A DNA stretch of 64,000 nucleotides from contig NZ_JAAVUP010000003.1 of NCBI RefSeq assembly GCF_012163135.1, positions 586,283-650,282 of the forward strand. Direction: 5' to 3'. Positions 34,168 through 44,743 of the stretch are shown here, in pieces. Both the position numbers and the translations under genes were made by a program. The stretch is from Neoroseomonas oryzicola. GTDB taxonomy: Bacteria; Pseudomonadota; Alphaproteobacteria; Acetobacterales; Acetobacteraceae. Within the stretch, counting starts at the first letter, position 1; each line of letters starts with the position of its first letter. The notes under the pieces are model-generated. The model ran no database searches. It had not been told where the DNA came from and saw nothing but the letters and a program-made list of their open reading frames with translations.

Positions 34168-34977
34168 CTAACGGGGGCGGGGCAGGAAGGGCTCGTCGTG
34201 TCCCGCCGCGATGCCGTCCCAGGCCCGGCGGATCGGCGCGGCGCCATAGGCCCGTTCCAGCCGGCGCAGCGTGAAATGCCCCCGCGCGACGGAGCGGAAA
34301 TGCTCGAGGAAGGCGAGGTTCACCGCCGCCCCCGCCGCCGCCCCCAGGATCGGCGCCGCCTGCGCGGTGAGCTTCAGCCCCACCGGCCCGACGAAGCGCG
34401 ACGCGACCGCGGTGACGAAGCCCGGCACGATGGTGCGCCCGACCGCGCCCTTCAGCGCCTCGGCCAGCGCGAGGCGGACCGCGAAATAGCCGCTCTCCGC
34501 CGCATCGTCCGAGGGCGAGGTGCCGCCGATCGCGAAGACCTTCATGCATTCGGCGCCCGCCTGCGGCGCGTCGAGGTCCTCGCCCTGCTCGGCCGCGACG
34601 GCGGCGATCTGGCGCAGCAGGATGGTGGTCGAGACCGGCAGTTCCATCATCGTGCCCGGCAGGCCGAAGGCCCCGCCCATGGCGCCCGAGGCGGCGGCAA
34701 GGCCGCGATGGAACCACGACGACGGGACCGGCAGCGGCACCAGGGTCGGCGCCGAGCGCAGCGCCGCCGACATCGCCACCGCGAGCGCCGTCCGCACCGC
34801 CCCGTCCACGCTGCCCTGCACGCCCGCCGGCAGGCGCGCGCGCAGCGCCTCGACCGGCATGCCGGCGACCGAGGCGAGCCGCGCGGCGAGCGAAGGGTTC
34901 TCCAGCGCCGCATAGGCCGCCTGGAGGTCGGACATCGCTTCTTCGGGCAGGTCGGGGGGCAGGGTGGTGAGGCTCAT
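34168..34977 (-). CDS. EcsC-family protein
   Basis: A 269-residue EcsC-domain protein. Seen: [23 protein letters not shown] near residue 115, KVFAIGG with following polar segment, a long Gly/Ala-rich hydrophobic stretch ([31 protein letters not shown] near 205-235) and the typical C-terminal helix [15 protein letters not shown]. EcsC proteins are associated with membranes or ABC transport in Bacillus, but their job is unclear. The ATG overlaps the oxyR stop by ATGA, so oxyR and this gene form an operon and it may belong to the peroxide response. Confidence 0.8.
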   Translation of the reverse strand: MSLTTLPPDLPEEAMSDLQAAYAALENPSLAARLASVAGMPVEALRARLPAGVQGSVDGAVRTALAVAMSAALRSAPTLVPLPVPSSWFHRGLAAASGAMGGAFGLPGTMMELPVSTTILLRQIAAVAAEQGEDLDAPQAGAECMKVFAIGGTSPSDDAAESGYFAVRLALAEALKGAVGRTIVPGFVTAVASRFVGPVGLKLTAQAAPILGAAAGAAVNLAFLEHFRSVARGHFTLRRLERAYGAAPIRRAWDGIAAGHDEPFLPRPR

Positions 34978-35924
34978 CGCGTCCCCGCCACATGGCGCGC
35001 CGCGGGCGCGCGGTCCAGGGCCGCGATGTCGCGTTCCGAGGCGGCGGCGAAGGGCGCGAGGCGTTCCGCGATCACGCGCGCGACCGATTCCACCGCCGCG
35101 CGGCGCGGGAAGGCGGCCCGCCAGACGATGCGGATGGTGCGCGAGGCCCGCGCCGCGAGCGGCCGCAGCGCGATGCCGGAATCCTGCGCCGCGCCGGCCG
35201 CGAGCCCCGGCACCAGCGTCGTGCCGTAGCCCGCCGCGACCATGTTGATCAGCGTCGCGAGGCTGGACGCCCGGAGCGCCCCGCCCACCGGCCCCGCCAG
35301 GCCGCAGGCGGCGAGCGCCTGGTCGCGCAGGCAATGCCCATCCGCCAGCACCAGCACGTCCGGCACCAGGTCGGATTCACGGATGCGGTCCTGCGCGGCG
35401 AGCGGATGGTCGGGCGGCAGGGCGGCAAGGAAGGGCTCGGTGAAGAGCGGGCGGGAGAGCAGGTCCGCGCCCTCGGGCTCGGTCGCGAGCAGCGCCGCGT
35501 CCAGTTCATGCGCGCGCAGCCGTTCGATCAGCGTCGCGGTGATGTCCTCCCACGGCTCGATCTCGAGCTCCGGCAGCGCCTCGCGCAGCGGGGCGAAGAC
35601 CAGCGGCAGCAGGTAGGGGCCGAGCGTGGGGATGATCCCGATGCGCAGCGCGCCGCGCAGCGGATCGGCCGAGGCCTGGGCGAGGGCCGTCATCGCCTCG
35701 GTCTCCGCGACCGCGATGCGGGCATGGGCGAGCAGCAACTCGCAGATCGGCGTCGGCACCACCTGCTTGCTCGACCGTTCGAACAGCACGACGCCGAGCG
35801 CCTCCTCGAGCTTCCTCAGCTGCACCGACAGCGTCGGCTGGCTGACGCGGCAGGCCTCCGCGGCGCGGCCGAAATGCCGGTGCTCGGCCACGGCGAGCAT
35901 GTAGCGGAGGTCGCGGATGTTCAT
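34974..35924 (-). CDS. oxyR: peroxide-sensing LysR regulator OxyR
   Basis: Tetrameric LysR-type regulator of 316 residues. N-terminal helix-turn-helix: MNIRDLRYMLAVAEHRHFGRAAEACRVSQPTLSVQLRKLEEALG. The redox loop shows LADGHCLRDQALAACGL near residues 196-212, with the two Cys at the E. coli C199/C208 positions, so H2O2 sensing by disulfide is strongly supported. It is divergent from katG across 293 bases and cotranscribed with the EcsC-family gene. A palindrome in the shared gap is a candidate binding site. Confidence 0.94.
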   Translation of the reverse strand: MNIRDLRYMLAVAEHRHFGRAAEACRVSQPTLSVQLRKLEEALGVVLFERSSKQVVPTPICELLLAHARIAVAETEAMTALAQASADPLRGALRIGIIPTLGPYLLPLVFAPLREALPELEIEPWEDITATLIERLRAHELDAALLATEPEGADLLSRPLFTEPFLAALPPDHPLAAQDRIRESDLVPDVLVLADGHCLRDQALAACGLAGPVGGALRASSLATLINMVAAGYGTTLVPGLAAGAAQDSGIALRPLAARASRTIRIVWRAAFPRRAAVESVARVIAERLAPFAAASERDIAALDRAPAARHVAGTR

Positions 35925-36012
35925 CGCACCGTCATCGTCCGGGGATGCTGCGGCGCAGCAAATACCTGCGTCCGCGCAAATGGAGGCGCCTCATCCCACG
36001 GCAATCCGCGAC

Positions 36013-36029
36013 GATTGGCAATGCCTATC
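36013..36029. promoter_or_regulatory. candidate OxyR/LysR binding palindrome between oxyR and katG
   Basis: GATTGGCA-A-TGCCTATC is an inverted repeat with 7 of 8 pairs. It contains ATTG-N7-CTAT, one mismatch from the OxyR half-site ATAG-N7-CTAT, and the LysR T-N11-A core. It lies about 190 bases before the katG start and 89 bases before oxyR. A second half-site at the expected spacing is weak. Confidence 0.45.
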
Positions 36030-36160
36030 GAAGCCTTCGGAACTTGTGACTTCCGCAATCGTTGGATGCCTGACAGGCTCCGCTGCAATGCCGGCCGAGG
36101 ACCGAAGGGAAACGCATGACCAGGCGCCTGACGACCGCGGCCGGACCGGCCGCCCTGTGA

Positions 36161-38428
<2,268 letters not shown>

Positions 38429-38439
38429 CGGTGAAGGTC

Positions 38440-38540
38440 GGGGGAGGGTGAACCTCCCCCGAACCCCCTCCCTTCTTTGGATACTTGGTTCCAAAGAAGG
38501 TTGAGGGGGGTCTCGGGGGGAGAAGTTCTCTTCTCCCCCC
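38440..38540. repeat. extragenic repeat family B, copy 2
   Basis: Three palindromes: GGGGGAGG...CCTCCCCC (38440-38460), CCTTCTTTGG with CCAAAGAAGG around 10 bases (38471-38500), and GGGGGGAGAAG TTCT CTTCTCCCCCC (38515-38540). It lies between katG and the codirectional Fur-like gene, where it should reduce readthrough. The left stem differs from copy 1 on both arms (compensating changes). Confidence 0.85.
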
Positions 38541-38581
38541 GTCTATCGAATAGGGGCGCCAGACCCCGCTTGGGAGGACCC

Positions 38582-39073
38582 ATGGCCAGCACCTCGGACA
38601 TCGCGGCGCGGGAGGAGGTGCGCCGGGCCGGCCTTGCCGCCGATGGCCCCCTGCCGCGCCTGCTGACCCTGCTCCGTGCCGCCGGCGAGACCCACATCGA
38701 CCCCGCCGAGGCCCAGCGCCTGGCCACCGAGGGCGGCCTCGCCATCGGCCGCGCGGAGATCGCCGACCTGCTCGAGGCGCTGGCCGGGCGTGGCCTGCTC
38801 GGCCGGGTGCCGACCATGTCGGGCGGGCCGGTCTACGACACCGTGCCCAAGCCCCATTCCCACCTGATGGACGAGGCGACGGACACGGTGGTGGACCTCG
38901 ATGTCTCGCCAGAGACACTGGCCGCCATCGTGGCCCGGGCGATCGCGGACCAGCCGGGCCGGGTGGAGGTGCTGCTGCGAATCCGCGCCCCCGGCGGCGG
39001 CGATTCCGCCCCGCCACGGCCCCCGCGCGGCCCCGGAAGGCCCCGCCTGGCGCCACCGGTGGCGAAGCGGTAG
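38582..39073 (+). CDS. Fur/Irr-like metalloregulator homologue
   Basis: A 163-residue protein with a Fur-like winged-helix start (LPRLLTLLRAAGETHIDPAEAQRLATEGG ... EIADLLEALAGRGLLGRVP, residues 20-78) and the dimerisation segment YDTVPKPHSHLMDEATDTVVDLD near 87-110. Only two His remain of the usual HHHF metal cluster, and the paired Cys of Fur are absent, so metal or heme binding may be altered; Irr-type proteins share this lack of Cys. The C-terminal 25 residues are a Pro/Arg tail. The ATG has GGGAGGA upstream. It sits behind katG, separated by a repeat. A peroxide or iron role is likely but unproven. Confidence 0.65.
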   Translation: MASTSDIAAREEVRRAGLAADGPLPRLLTLLRAAGETHIDPAEAQRLATEGGLAIGRAEIADLLEALAGRGLLGRVPTMSGGPVYDTVPKPHSHLMDEATDTVVDLDVSPETLAAIVARAIADQPGRVEVLLRIRAPGGGDSAPPRPPRGPGRPRLAPPVAKR

Positions 39074-39084
39074 CCGCCGCGCCT

Positions 39085-39119
39085 GCCGCCCTATATAAGG
39101 CGGCGCGCTACGGCGCGCC
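39085..39119. terminator. double hairpin between the Fur-like gene and accD
   Basis: GCCGCC-N8-GGCGGC (39085-39104) overlaps a second perfect stem GGCGCGC TACG GCGCGCC (39102-39119). The loop of the first is CTATATAA, a rare AT patch here. It could be a terminator, an attenuator for accD, or hold a promoter. Confidence 0.35.
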
Positions 39120-39236
39120 GAGGCCGCGAATGCGGCCCGCGCCAGACCAACCGTCGCCGCCAGTGCGCCGCTGGCAGCGCGAAAGCCAAGCGGCCCACAC
39201 GGGCCGCGCCCGGCGTTTGAGGGCAGACAGAGACTC

Positions 39237-40163
39237 ATGAACTGGATTTCCGACTGGGCCCTTCCGAAGATCTCGGGCCTGTTCAAGCGGGACGTGCCGG
39301 AGAACCTCTGGCACAAATGCCCGGCCTGCGAGCAGATGATCTTCCGGCGCGACCTGGAAGCCGCCCTGCATGTCTGCCCCCATTGCGGCCACCACATGCG
39401 CATCTCGGCCGTGCGGCGGCTGGAATGCACGCTGGACCCGGGCTTCTCGCGCATCGAGCTGCCCAAGGCGCCGGCCGACCCGCTGCGCTTCCGCGACCAG
39501 CGCCGCTACACCGAACGGCTGAAGGAAGCGCAGGCGAAGTCCGCGATGGATGACGCGGTCGCCGTCGCGCACGGCACCATCGAAGGCCAGCGCGCCGTCG
39601 TCGCCGCGATGGAATTCGCCTTCATGGGCGGGTCGATGGGCGCCGGCGTGGGCGAGGCGATCGTCACCGCCGCGAAGCTCGCCGTGCTGCAGGACGCGCC
39701 GCTGATCGTCTTCACCGCCTCGGGTGGGGCGCGCATGCAGGAAGGCGCGATCAGCCTGATGCAGATGCCGCGCACCGTCATCGCGACCCGGCTGGTGAAG
39801 GAAGCGGGGCTGCCCTTCATCGTCGTGATGTGCGACCCGACGACGGGCGGCGTCACGGCGTCCTTCGCCATGCTGGGCGACATCCACATCGCGGAACCCG
39901 GCGCCCTGATCGGCTTCGCCGGTGCGCGCGTGATCGAGCAGACGGTGCGCGAGAAGCTGCCCGAGGGCTTCCAGCGCGCCGAATACCTGCTGGAGCACGG
40001 CATCCTCGACCTGGTGGTGAAGCGCAGCGAGATGCGCGCGACGCTCGCGCGCGTCATCGGCCTGCTGCGGGTGCCGCTGGTCGAGGCCGCGACGGCGCCC
40101 GCCGCCGAGATGCCCGCCCTGCCGGCGCCCGAGGAACCGACGGAACAGCCGGCCCAGGCCTGA
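39237..40163 (+). CDS. accD: acetyl-CoA carboxylase carboxyltransferase subunit beta
   Basis: Subunit of acetyl-CoA carboxylase that helps transfer carboxyl from biotin to acetyl-CoA for fatty acid synthesis. 308 residues. The N-terminal zinc ribbon is CPAC ... CPHC (about residues 27-49). The crotonase-fold body includes TASGGARMQEGAISLMQMPRT near 165 and TTGGVTASFAMLGDIHIAEPGALIGFAG near 203-230. It is followed by folC after 4 bases, the usual alphaproteobacterial accD-folC pair, here without the trp genes that often precede it. The last 30 residues are a Pro/Ala/Glu tail. Confidence 0.97.
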   Translation: MNWISDWALPKISGLFKRDVPENLWHKCPACEQMIFRRDLEAALHVCPHCGHHMRISAVRRLECTLDPGFSRIELPKAPADPLRFRDQRRYTERLKEAQAKSAMDDAVAVAHGTIEGQRAVVAAMEFAFMGGSMGAGVGEAIVTAAKLAVLQDAPLIVFTASGGARMQEGAISLMQMPRTVIATRLVKEAGLPFIVVMCDPTTGGVTASFAMLGDIHIAEPGALIGFAGARVIEQTVREKLPEGFQRAEYLLEHGILDLVVKRSEMRATLARVIGLLRVPLVEAATAPAAEMPALPAPEEPTEQPAQA

Positions 40164-40167
40164 GCCC

Positions 40168-41439
40168 GTGTCCCGCGCCGAGGCTATTGTCGAGCGCCTG
40201 CATGCGCTCCATCCGAAGCTGATCGACCTCAGCCTCGGTCGGCTCCATCGTGCCCTGGATGCGCTCGGCAACCCCGAGAAGCACCTGCCGCCCGTCGTGC
40301 ATGTGGCGGGGACGAACGGGAAGGGCTCGACCTGCGCCTTCCTGCGCGGCATCGCCGAAGCGGCGGGGCAGCGGGTGCATGTCTACACCTCCCCGCATCT
40401 GGTGCGCTTCCACGAGCGCGTGCGCCTCGCCGGCACGCTGGTGACGGACGAGGCGCTGACCGCCGCGCTCGAGGAAGCGGAGGCGGCGAACAAGGGCGAG
40501 CCGATCACCGTCTTCGAGATCACCACCGCCGCCGCGCTGCTGCTGTTCAGCCGCGTGCCGGCGGACGTGCTGGTGCTCGAGGTCGGGCTCGGCGGGCGGC
40601 TCGACGCGACGAACGTCGTGGATCGCCCGGCGGCCACGGCGATCGCCTCCATCTCGATGGACCACATGGATTTCCTCGGCGACAGCCTGGCCGGCATCGC
40701 GGCGGAGAAGGCCGGCATCATCAAGCCGGGCGTGCCCTGCGCGACGGGCGCGCAGGATCCGGTCGCGCTCGACGTCATTAGGCGTATCGCGGCGGAACGC
40801 GGCGCGCCGCTGTTCGCCCGCGGGCGCGACTGGACGGCGGAGCTGACGACCGAAGGCCTGCGCTACGGCGATGCGCGCGGCGCGCTCGACCTGCCGCCGC
40901 CGGGCCTGCCCGGGCCGCACCAGGCGGACAATGCCGGCATCGCCATCGCCGCGCTGCGCGCCTGGAACCCGTCCTGGCTGACCGACGTTGCCATCGCGCG
41001 GGGCGTCGCGGCCGCGGAATGGCCCGCGCGGCTGCAGCGGCTGAAGGGCACGCTGGCGAAGACGCTGCCCGACGGCTTCGACCTCTGGCTCGACGGTGGG
41101 CACAATGCCGGCGCCGGCGTGGCGCTCGCGCAGCATCTCGCGACCTGGCGCGACCGGCCGCTGCACCTCGTCGTCGGCATGAAGAAGGGCAAGGCGAGCG
41201 AGGACTTCCTCCGCCCGCTGATCCCCTTCGCCACCACGCTGACCGCGGTGGCCGAGCCCGGCCAGCACCTGGCGATGCCGGTGGAGGACATCGTCGCGGC
41301 GAGCGGCGGCGTGGCGCGGCCGGGACCGACGGTGGCAGAGGCGCTGGCGCGGATCGCAGCGGAGGGCACGCCGGGCCGCGTGCTGGTGTGCGGTAGTCTC
41401 TATCTGGCGGGCGAGGTCCTGAAGGCGGACGGCGCCTGA
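40168..41439 (+). CDS. folC: folylpolyglutamate synthase/dihydrofolate synthase
   Basis: Adds glutamate to folates and makes dihydrofolate from dihydropteroate. 423 residues. Seen: the ATP-binding HVAGTNGKGSTCAFL (near residues 46-60), TSPHLVRFHERVRLAG near 72-87, LEVGLGGRLDATNVV near 140 and the C-terminal LDGGHNAGAG near 310. It starts with GTG 4 bases after accD, so it is cotranscribed and coupled with it. A family B repeat follows the stop and probably terminates the operon. Confidence 0.95.
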   Translation: MSRAEAIVERLHALHPKLIDLSLGRLHRALDALGNPEKHLPPVVHVAGTNGKGSTCAFLRGIAEAAGQRVHVYTSPHLVRFHERVRLAGTLVTDEALTAALEEAEAANKGEPITVFEITTAAALLLFSRVPADVLVLEVGLGGRLDATNVVDRPAATAIASISMDHMDFLGDSLAGIAAEKAGIIKPGVPCATGAQDPVALDVIRRIAAERGAPLFARGRDWTAELTTEGLRYGDARGALDLPPPGLPGPHQADNAGIAIAALRAWNPSWLTDVAIARGVAAAEWPARLQRLKGTLAKTLPDGFDLWLDGGHNAGAGVALAQHLATWRDRPLHLVVGMKKGKASEDFLRPLIPFATTLTAVAEPGQHLAMPVEDIVAASGGVARPGPTVAEALARIAAEGTPGRVLVCGSLYLAGEVLKADGA

Positions 41440-41444
41440 GCGTC

Positions 41445-41615
41445 GGGGGGAGAACAGAACTTCTCCCCCCGAACCGGGCCCCCAATGGCGTTGCTGCGCA
41501 ACGTCATTGGGACCGGAACCCCCCTCAACCTTCTTTGCAACCTGAGAACCGGCGGCCGTGGCCGGTGCCAAGGATCCAAAGAAGGGAGGGGGTCCGGGGG
41601 AGGTTCCCCTCCCCC
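41445..41615. repeat. extragenic repeat family B, copy 3 (inverted, expanded)
   Basis: Reverse-complement layout of copy 2 with extra inserts. First GGGGGGAGAA...TTCTCCCCCC (41445-41470), then an inserted hairpin around CCAATGGCGTTG / CAACGTCATTGG, then the CAACCTTCTTTG / CAAAGAAGG pair with a GC-rich insert in the loop, and last GGGGGAGG TTCC CCTCCCCC (41596-41615). It begins 5 bases after the folC stop. Confidence 0.8.
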
Positions 41616-41732
41616 GCCCTTTCCCTCGTGTTTCCGCATATTGCGTTGCACAACGACACCAAGGGTGATTTCGCGCGACGCGGCCTCAGGGTCTAAGACG
41701 CTGGCGCAATCGCCGCAGCACCCCGAGGACTC

Positions 41733-42881
41733 ATGACCGCTCCCATCGCGCTCTTCGACGTCAAGGCGCAGCAGGCGCTGATCCGCGCCGAGCTCGACCG
41801 GCGCATCGCCGCCGTCCTCGATTCCGGCCGCTTCATCAACGGCCCGGAGGTGACGGAGCTCGAGGAGAAGCTCGCTGCCTTCGCCGGCGTCGCGCATGCC
41901 GTCGGCGTCTCCTCGGGCACCGATGCGCTGCAGATCGCGATGATGGCCGAAGGCATCGGCCGCGGCGACGCGGTCTTCCTGCCCGCCTTCACCTACACCG
42001 CGACGGCCGAGGTGCCGCTCGTCCTCGGCGCGACGCCCGTCTTCGTCGACGTGGACGCCCAGACCTTCAACATCGACATCGCCGACCTCGAGAAGCGGAT
42101 CGCCGCGGTGAAGAAGGACGGCCGCCTGAAGCCGCGCGCGGTGGTGGGCGTGGACCTGTTCGGCCTGCCCGCCGACTGGCCGGCGATCGAGGCGATCTGC
42201 GCACGGGAGGGGATGTTCGCCCTGGACGACGCGGCGCAGGCCTTCGGCGCGCGGCTTGGCAACCGCCGGCTCGGCGGCTGGGGCGGTGCGGCGGCGCTGT
42301 CCTTCTACCCGACCAAGACGCTCGGCGCGTATGGCGACGGCGGCGCGCTGCTGACCAACGACGCGGATCGCGCGGAGCTGTTCCGCTCGCTGCGCACGCA
42401 TGGCGAAGGCAAGACGCGCTACGAGGTCGAGCGCACCGGCATGAACGGACGGCTCGACACGCTGCAGGCGACGATCCTCTGCGCCAAGATGGGCATCTTC
42501 GAGCAGGAGCTCGAGCAGCGCCGTCGTATCGGCGCGGCCTACGACGCGGCCTTCGCAGGCAAGGTCGGCGTGCAGGTCGCGCAGGAAGGGGCCGAGAACT
42601 GCTACGGCCTCTACACCATCCGCCTGCCGGATGCGGCGGTGCGGGCGCGCGTGCAGCAGGCGCTCTCGGCGCAGCAGATCGGCTCGGGCATCTATTACCC
42701 GAAGCCGCTGCACCATCAGCCGGCCTATGCCGCGCATCATGCTGGCGCCGTCGCGGGCGGCCCGGCGCCGCTGCCGGTGAGCGAGGCGCTGTGCCACCAG
42801 GTCCTGTCGCTGCCGATGCATCCCTACATGACCGAGGCGGATGCCGCGCGCGTGGCCGGGGTCGTTCTCGGCGCCCTTTGA
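41733..42881 (+). CDS. DegT/DnrJ/EryC1/StrS-family PLP aminotransferase
   Basis: A 382-residue aminotransferase of the DegT family, which usually aminates keto-sugars for cell-surface polysaccharides. Seen: LFDVKAQQALIRAELDRRI at the start, GVSSGTDALQIAMMAEGI near residue 55 (cofactor phosphate region), the ALDDAAQAFGARLG block near 165 and the Schiff-base Lys in LSFYPTKTLGAYGDGG near 190. No sugar or O-antigen cluster is adjacent, so its substrate is open. A family B repeat is upstream and a family A repeat downstream. Confidence 0.88.
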   Translation: MTAPIALFDVKAQQALIRAELDRRIAAVLDSGRFINGPEVTELEEKLAAFAGVAHAVGVSSGTDALQIAMMAEGIGRGDAVFLPAFTYTATAEVPLVLGATPVFVDVDAQTFNIDIADLEKRIAAVKKDGRLKPRAVVGVDLFGLPADWPAIEAICAREGMFALDDAAQAFGARLGNRRLGGWGGAAALSFYPTKTLGAYGDGGALLTNDADRAELFRSLRTHGEGKTRYEVERTGMNGRLDTLQATILCAKMGIFEQELEQRRRIGAAYDAAFAGKVGVQVAQEGAENCYGLYTIRLPDAAVRARVQQALSAQQIGSGIYYPKPLHHQPAYAAHHAGAVAGGPAPLPVSEALCHQVLSLPMHPYMTEADAARVAGVVLGAL

Positions 42882-42889
42882 CCGCGATT

Positions 42890-42940
42890 GGAGGGGCGCC
42901 GCCCCTCCAAGCCACCCCGCCGGGGGGCTGCGGCCCCCTG
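42890..42940. repeat. extragenic repeat family A, copy 4
   Basis: GGAGGGGC GCC GCCCCTCC (42890-42908), spacer AAGCCACCCCGC and a second GC hairpin CCGGGGGGC...GGCCCCCTGG (about 42920-42940). The first 32 bases match copy 2 exactly, while the second hairpin differs in sequence but keeps the stem. It starts 9 bases after the DegT stop. Confidence 0.8.
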
Positions 42941-43073
42941 GACCGCGATCCTTTGACGCCGCGCGACGGACCGGGCGCTGTTCCGCCCGGGCCCCTCTCG
43001 GCCCCGCCGCACGTTTGAGTTGAATCCCCCCGGCCGCGCGCGCAACCTTCCGAATCGACACGAGGAGGTACCG

Positions 43074-43796
43074 ATGCGTCGCAGGACCCTTCTCGCCGCC
43101 GCGGGCGTTGCCGCGGTCCCCACCATCCGGCCCGCCCGGGCCCAGGATGCGGTCGATGTTTCCCTGGTCCTTGCCGTGGACGTCTCCCGCTCGATCGACG
43201 AGGACGAAGCCCGGCTGCAGCGCGAGGGCTATCGCCTCGCCGTCTCGGACCCCGTGGTGGTCGCCGCGATCCGCGGCGGCATGGTGGGCGCGATCGGCCT
43301 CGCCTATGTCGAATGGGCAGGCATCGAATACCAGCGCACCGTGATCCCCTGGCGCCGCATCGCGAGCCAGGCCGACGCCGATGCCTGGGCGGCGGAACTC
43401 GCGACCGCGCCGCGCGTCTCGCTCTCCTGGACCTCGATCTCGGGCGCCATCCGCCATTCGCGCCAGGTCATGGCGGACTGCCCGTGGGAGGCGACGCGCA
43501 AGGTGATCGACGTCTCGGGCGACGGGGTGAACAACTCCGGCCCGCCCGCGGACCGCGAACGCGACGCGGCGGTGGCCGAGGGCATCGTCATCAACGGCCT
43601 GCCCATCGTGAACGACCGCCCGACCTTCGGGCGCCTGCCGCCCGTGCCGCTCGACGACTACTACCGGGAGAACGTCATCGGCGGCGACGGGTCCTTCATG
43701 ATCGTCGCCGAGGATTTCGAGAGCTTCGGCGTCGCCGTGAAGCGCAAGCTGATCCGCGAGATCGCGAACCTGCCGGCGGGTTCTATTCCGGCCTGA
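43074..43796 (+). CDS. secreted DUF1194 (vWA-like) protein
   Basis: A 240-residue DUF1194 protein. Twin-arginine-like signal RRRTLLAAAGVAAVPTIRPARAQ, then a von Willebrand A-like fold with the MIDAS-type motif DVSRSID (DxSxS, near residues 35-40), SWTSISGAIRHSRQ near 125 and DVSGDGVNNSG near 150. It probably binds a divalent metal and acts in the periplasm. The function is not known. Start fixed by GAGGAGGT ahead of ATG 43074. Its 3' end overlaps by 14 bases with the convergent lipoprotein gene. Confidence 0.85.
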   Translation: MRRRTLLAAAGVAAVPTIRPARAQDAVDVSLVLAVDVSRSIDEDEARLQREGYRLAVSDPVVVAAIRGGMVGAIGLAYVEWAGIEYQRTVIPWRRIASQADADAWAAELATAPRVSLSWTSISGAIRHSRQVMADCPWEATRKVIDVSGDGVNNSGPPADRERDAAVAEGIVINGLPIVNDRPTFGRLPPVPLDDYYRENVIGGDGSFMIVAEDFESFGVAVKRKLIREIANLPAGSIPA

Positions 43797-44208
43797 CGGC
43801 GCCCTGCTCGACCAGCCGGAGGCAGCCCTGCACCACCGGGGCGCAGGCGGAATTCTGCGACATCGGCAGGTCCGAGGCGGCCGAGTAGCCGATCCGCGTC
43901 ACCTTGCCGTCCACCAGCTGGAAGGTGACCCGGCAGGTCGAACCGGCCGAGACCGACAGCGACCCGCCGATCACCGGCACCGGCGCCGACACGCCCGAGG
44001 CGGGCGGGGCGCGGTCATAGGTCCAGAACTCGCCGCCCGCGGAATTCGCCGTCAGGTTCGGCACGCCGGCGCACAGGCGCAGATCGTCCGCGCGCAGGCC
44101 GACCAGGCGTTCCCGACCGTCCTCGGCCACCGCGGAATCCCGCGCCGAGCAGCCCGGCAGCAGCAGGATCGGCAGCAGCAGGAGGAAGCGGCGCGGCGTC
44201 ACCCTCAC
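43783..44208 (-). CDS. putative lipoprotein
   Basis: A 141-residue product not matched to a named family. Signal RRFLLLLPILLLPGCSARD with a lipobox Cys (LPGC). The middle GLRADDLRLCAGVPNLTANSAGGEFWTYD is a small conserved-looking patch that resembles other alphaproteobacterial lipoproteins with an 'LxxCAGxP' pattern. The GTG start overlaps the stop of the DUF3775 gene by GTGA. It overlaps the convergent DUF1194 gene at the 3' ends. Confidence 0.65.
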   Translation of the reverse strand: MRVTPRRFLLLLPILLLPGCSARDSAVAEDGRERLVGLRADDLRLCAGVPNLTANSAGGEFWTYDRAPPASGVSAPVPVIGGSLSVSAGSTCRVTFQLVDGKVTRIGYSAASDLPMSQNSACAPVVQGCLRLVEQGAVRPE

Positions 44209-44618
44209 TCCTCGTCCTCGAGCGACAGGCCGAGTTCTTCCAGCCCTTCCTCGAGCATGTCGCCCAGCATCTCGATGCCGAGCAGGTAGTCCGCCGGGTC
44301 GCGCACGTTGCGCTCGCGCGCCAGGGTGCGCGCCTCCTCCCAGTCCTCGGCCGCATAGTCGCCGCGGCCGATCCAGGCGAGCGCGATGAGGGAGGCCTGC
44401 TCGTCCTCGTTCAGGTCGTTGATGAAGGCGCGCAGCGCGTCCTCATCCATGTTCTCGTCGTCCTCGGCGTCGAGGCCTTCCTCGTCCTCCTCCTCGCGCG
44501 CGAGGGCGCCGCTTTCCTCGCCCTCCTGCACGGCGCGGGCGGCGTCCACGATGGCGGCGACGGCCTCGAGGCTGATGCCGAGGTCGAAATCCTCCTCCTC
44601 GTCCTCGCGTGCGGCCAT
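44205..44618 (-). CDS. acidic DUF3775-type protein
   Basis: A 137-residue, very acidic cytoplasmic protein. Residues 1-60 include runs of Glu/Asp (REEEDEEGLDAEDDENMDED). The C-terminal part DALRAFINDLNEDEQASLIALAWIGRGDY ... WEEARTLARERNVRDPADYLLGIEMLGDMLEEGL is the DUF3775 domain. The start at 44618 is chosen because AGGAG lies 8 bases upstream; ATG 44622 lies too close. The function is unknown. It is coupled to the lipoprotein gene by a 4-base overlap. Confidence 0.75.
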   Translation of the reverse strand: MAAREDEEEDFDLGISLEAVAAIVDAARAVQEGEESGALAREEEDEEGLDAEDDENMDEDALRAFINDLNEDEQASLIALAWIGRGDYAAEDWEEARTLARERNVRDPADYLLGIEMLGDMLEEGLEELGLSLEDEE

Positions 44619-44691
44619 GGTCATCACTCCTGGTCTGGTCGGTCGGCAATCAAGCATGGGCGGGCGGGGGCTTGCCACCCCCGGGGGGCGC

Positions 44692-44739
44692 GGGCCGATG
44701 CCGGACCCGGCACGCGCCGCGAGGCGCCCTCCCGGGCGC
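44692..44739. repeat. degenerate family C repeat plus terminator-like hairpin
   Basis: GGGCCGATGCCGGACCCGG (44692-44710) matches the GGGCCGGTGCCGGAC block of family C. Then GCGCCC TCCC GGGCGC forms a 6-bp stem (44724-44739) that lies 4 bases after the aldo/keto reductase stop on the minus strand, where it may terminate that operon. Confidence 0.5.
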
Positions 44740-44743
44740 TCCC

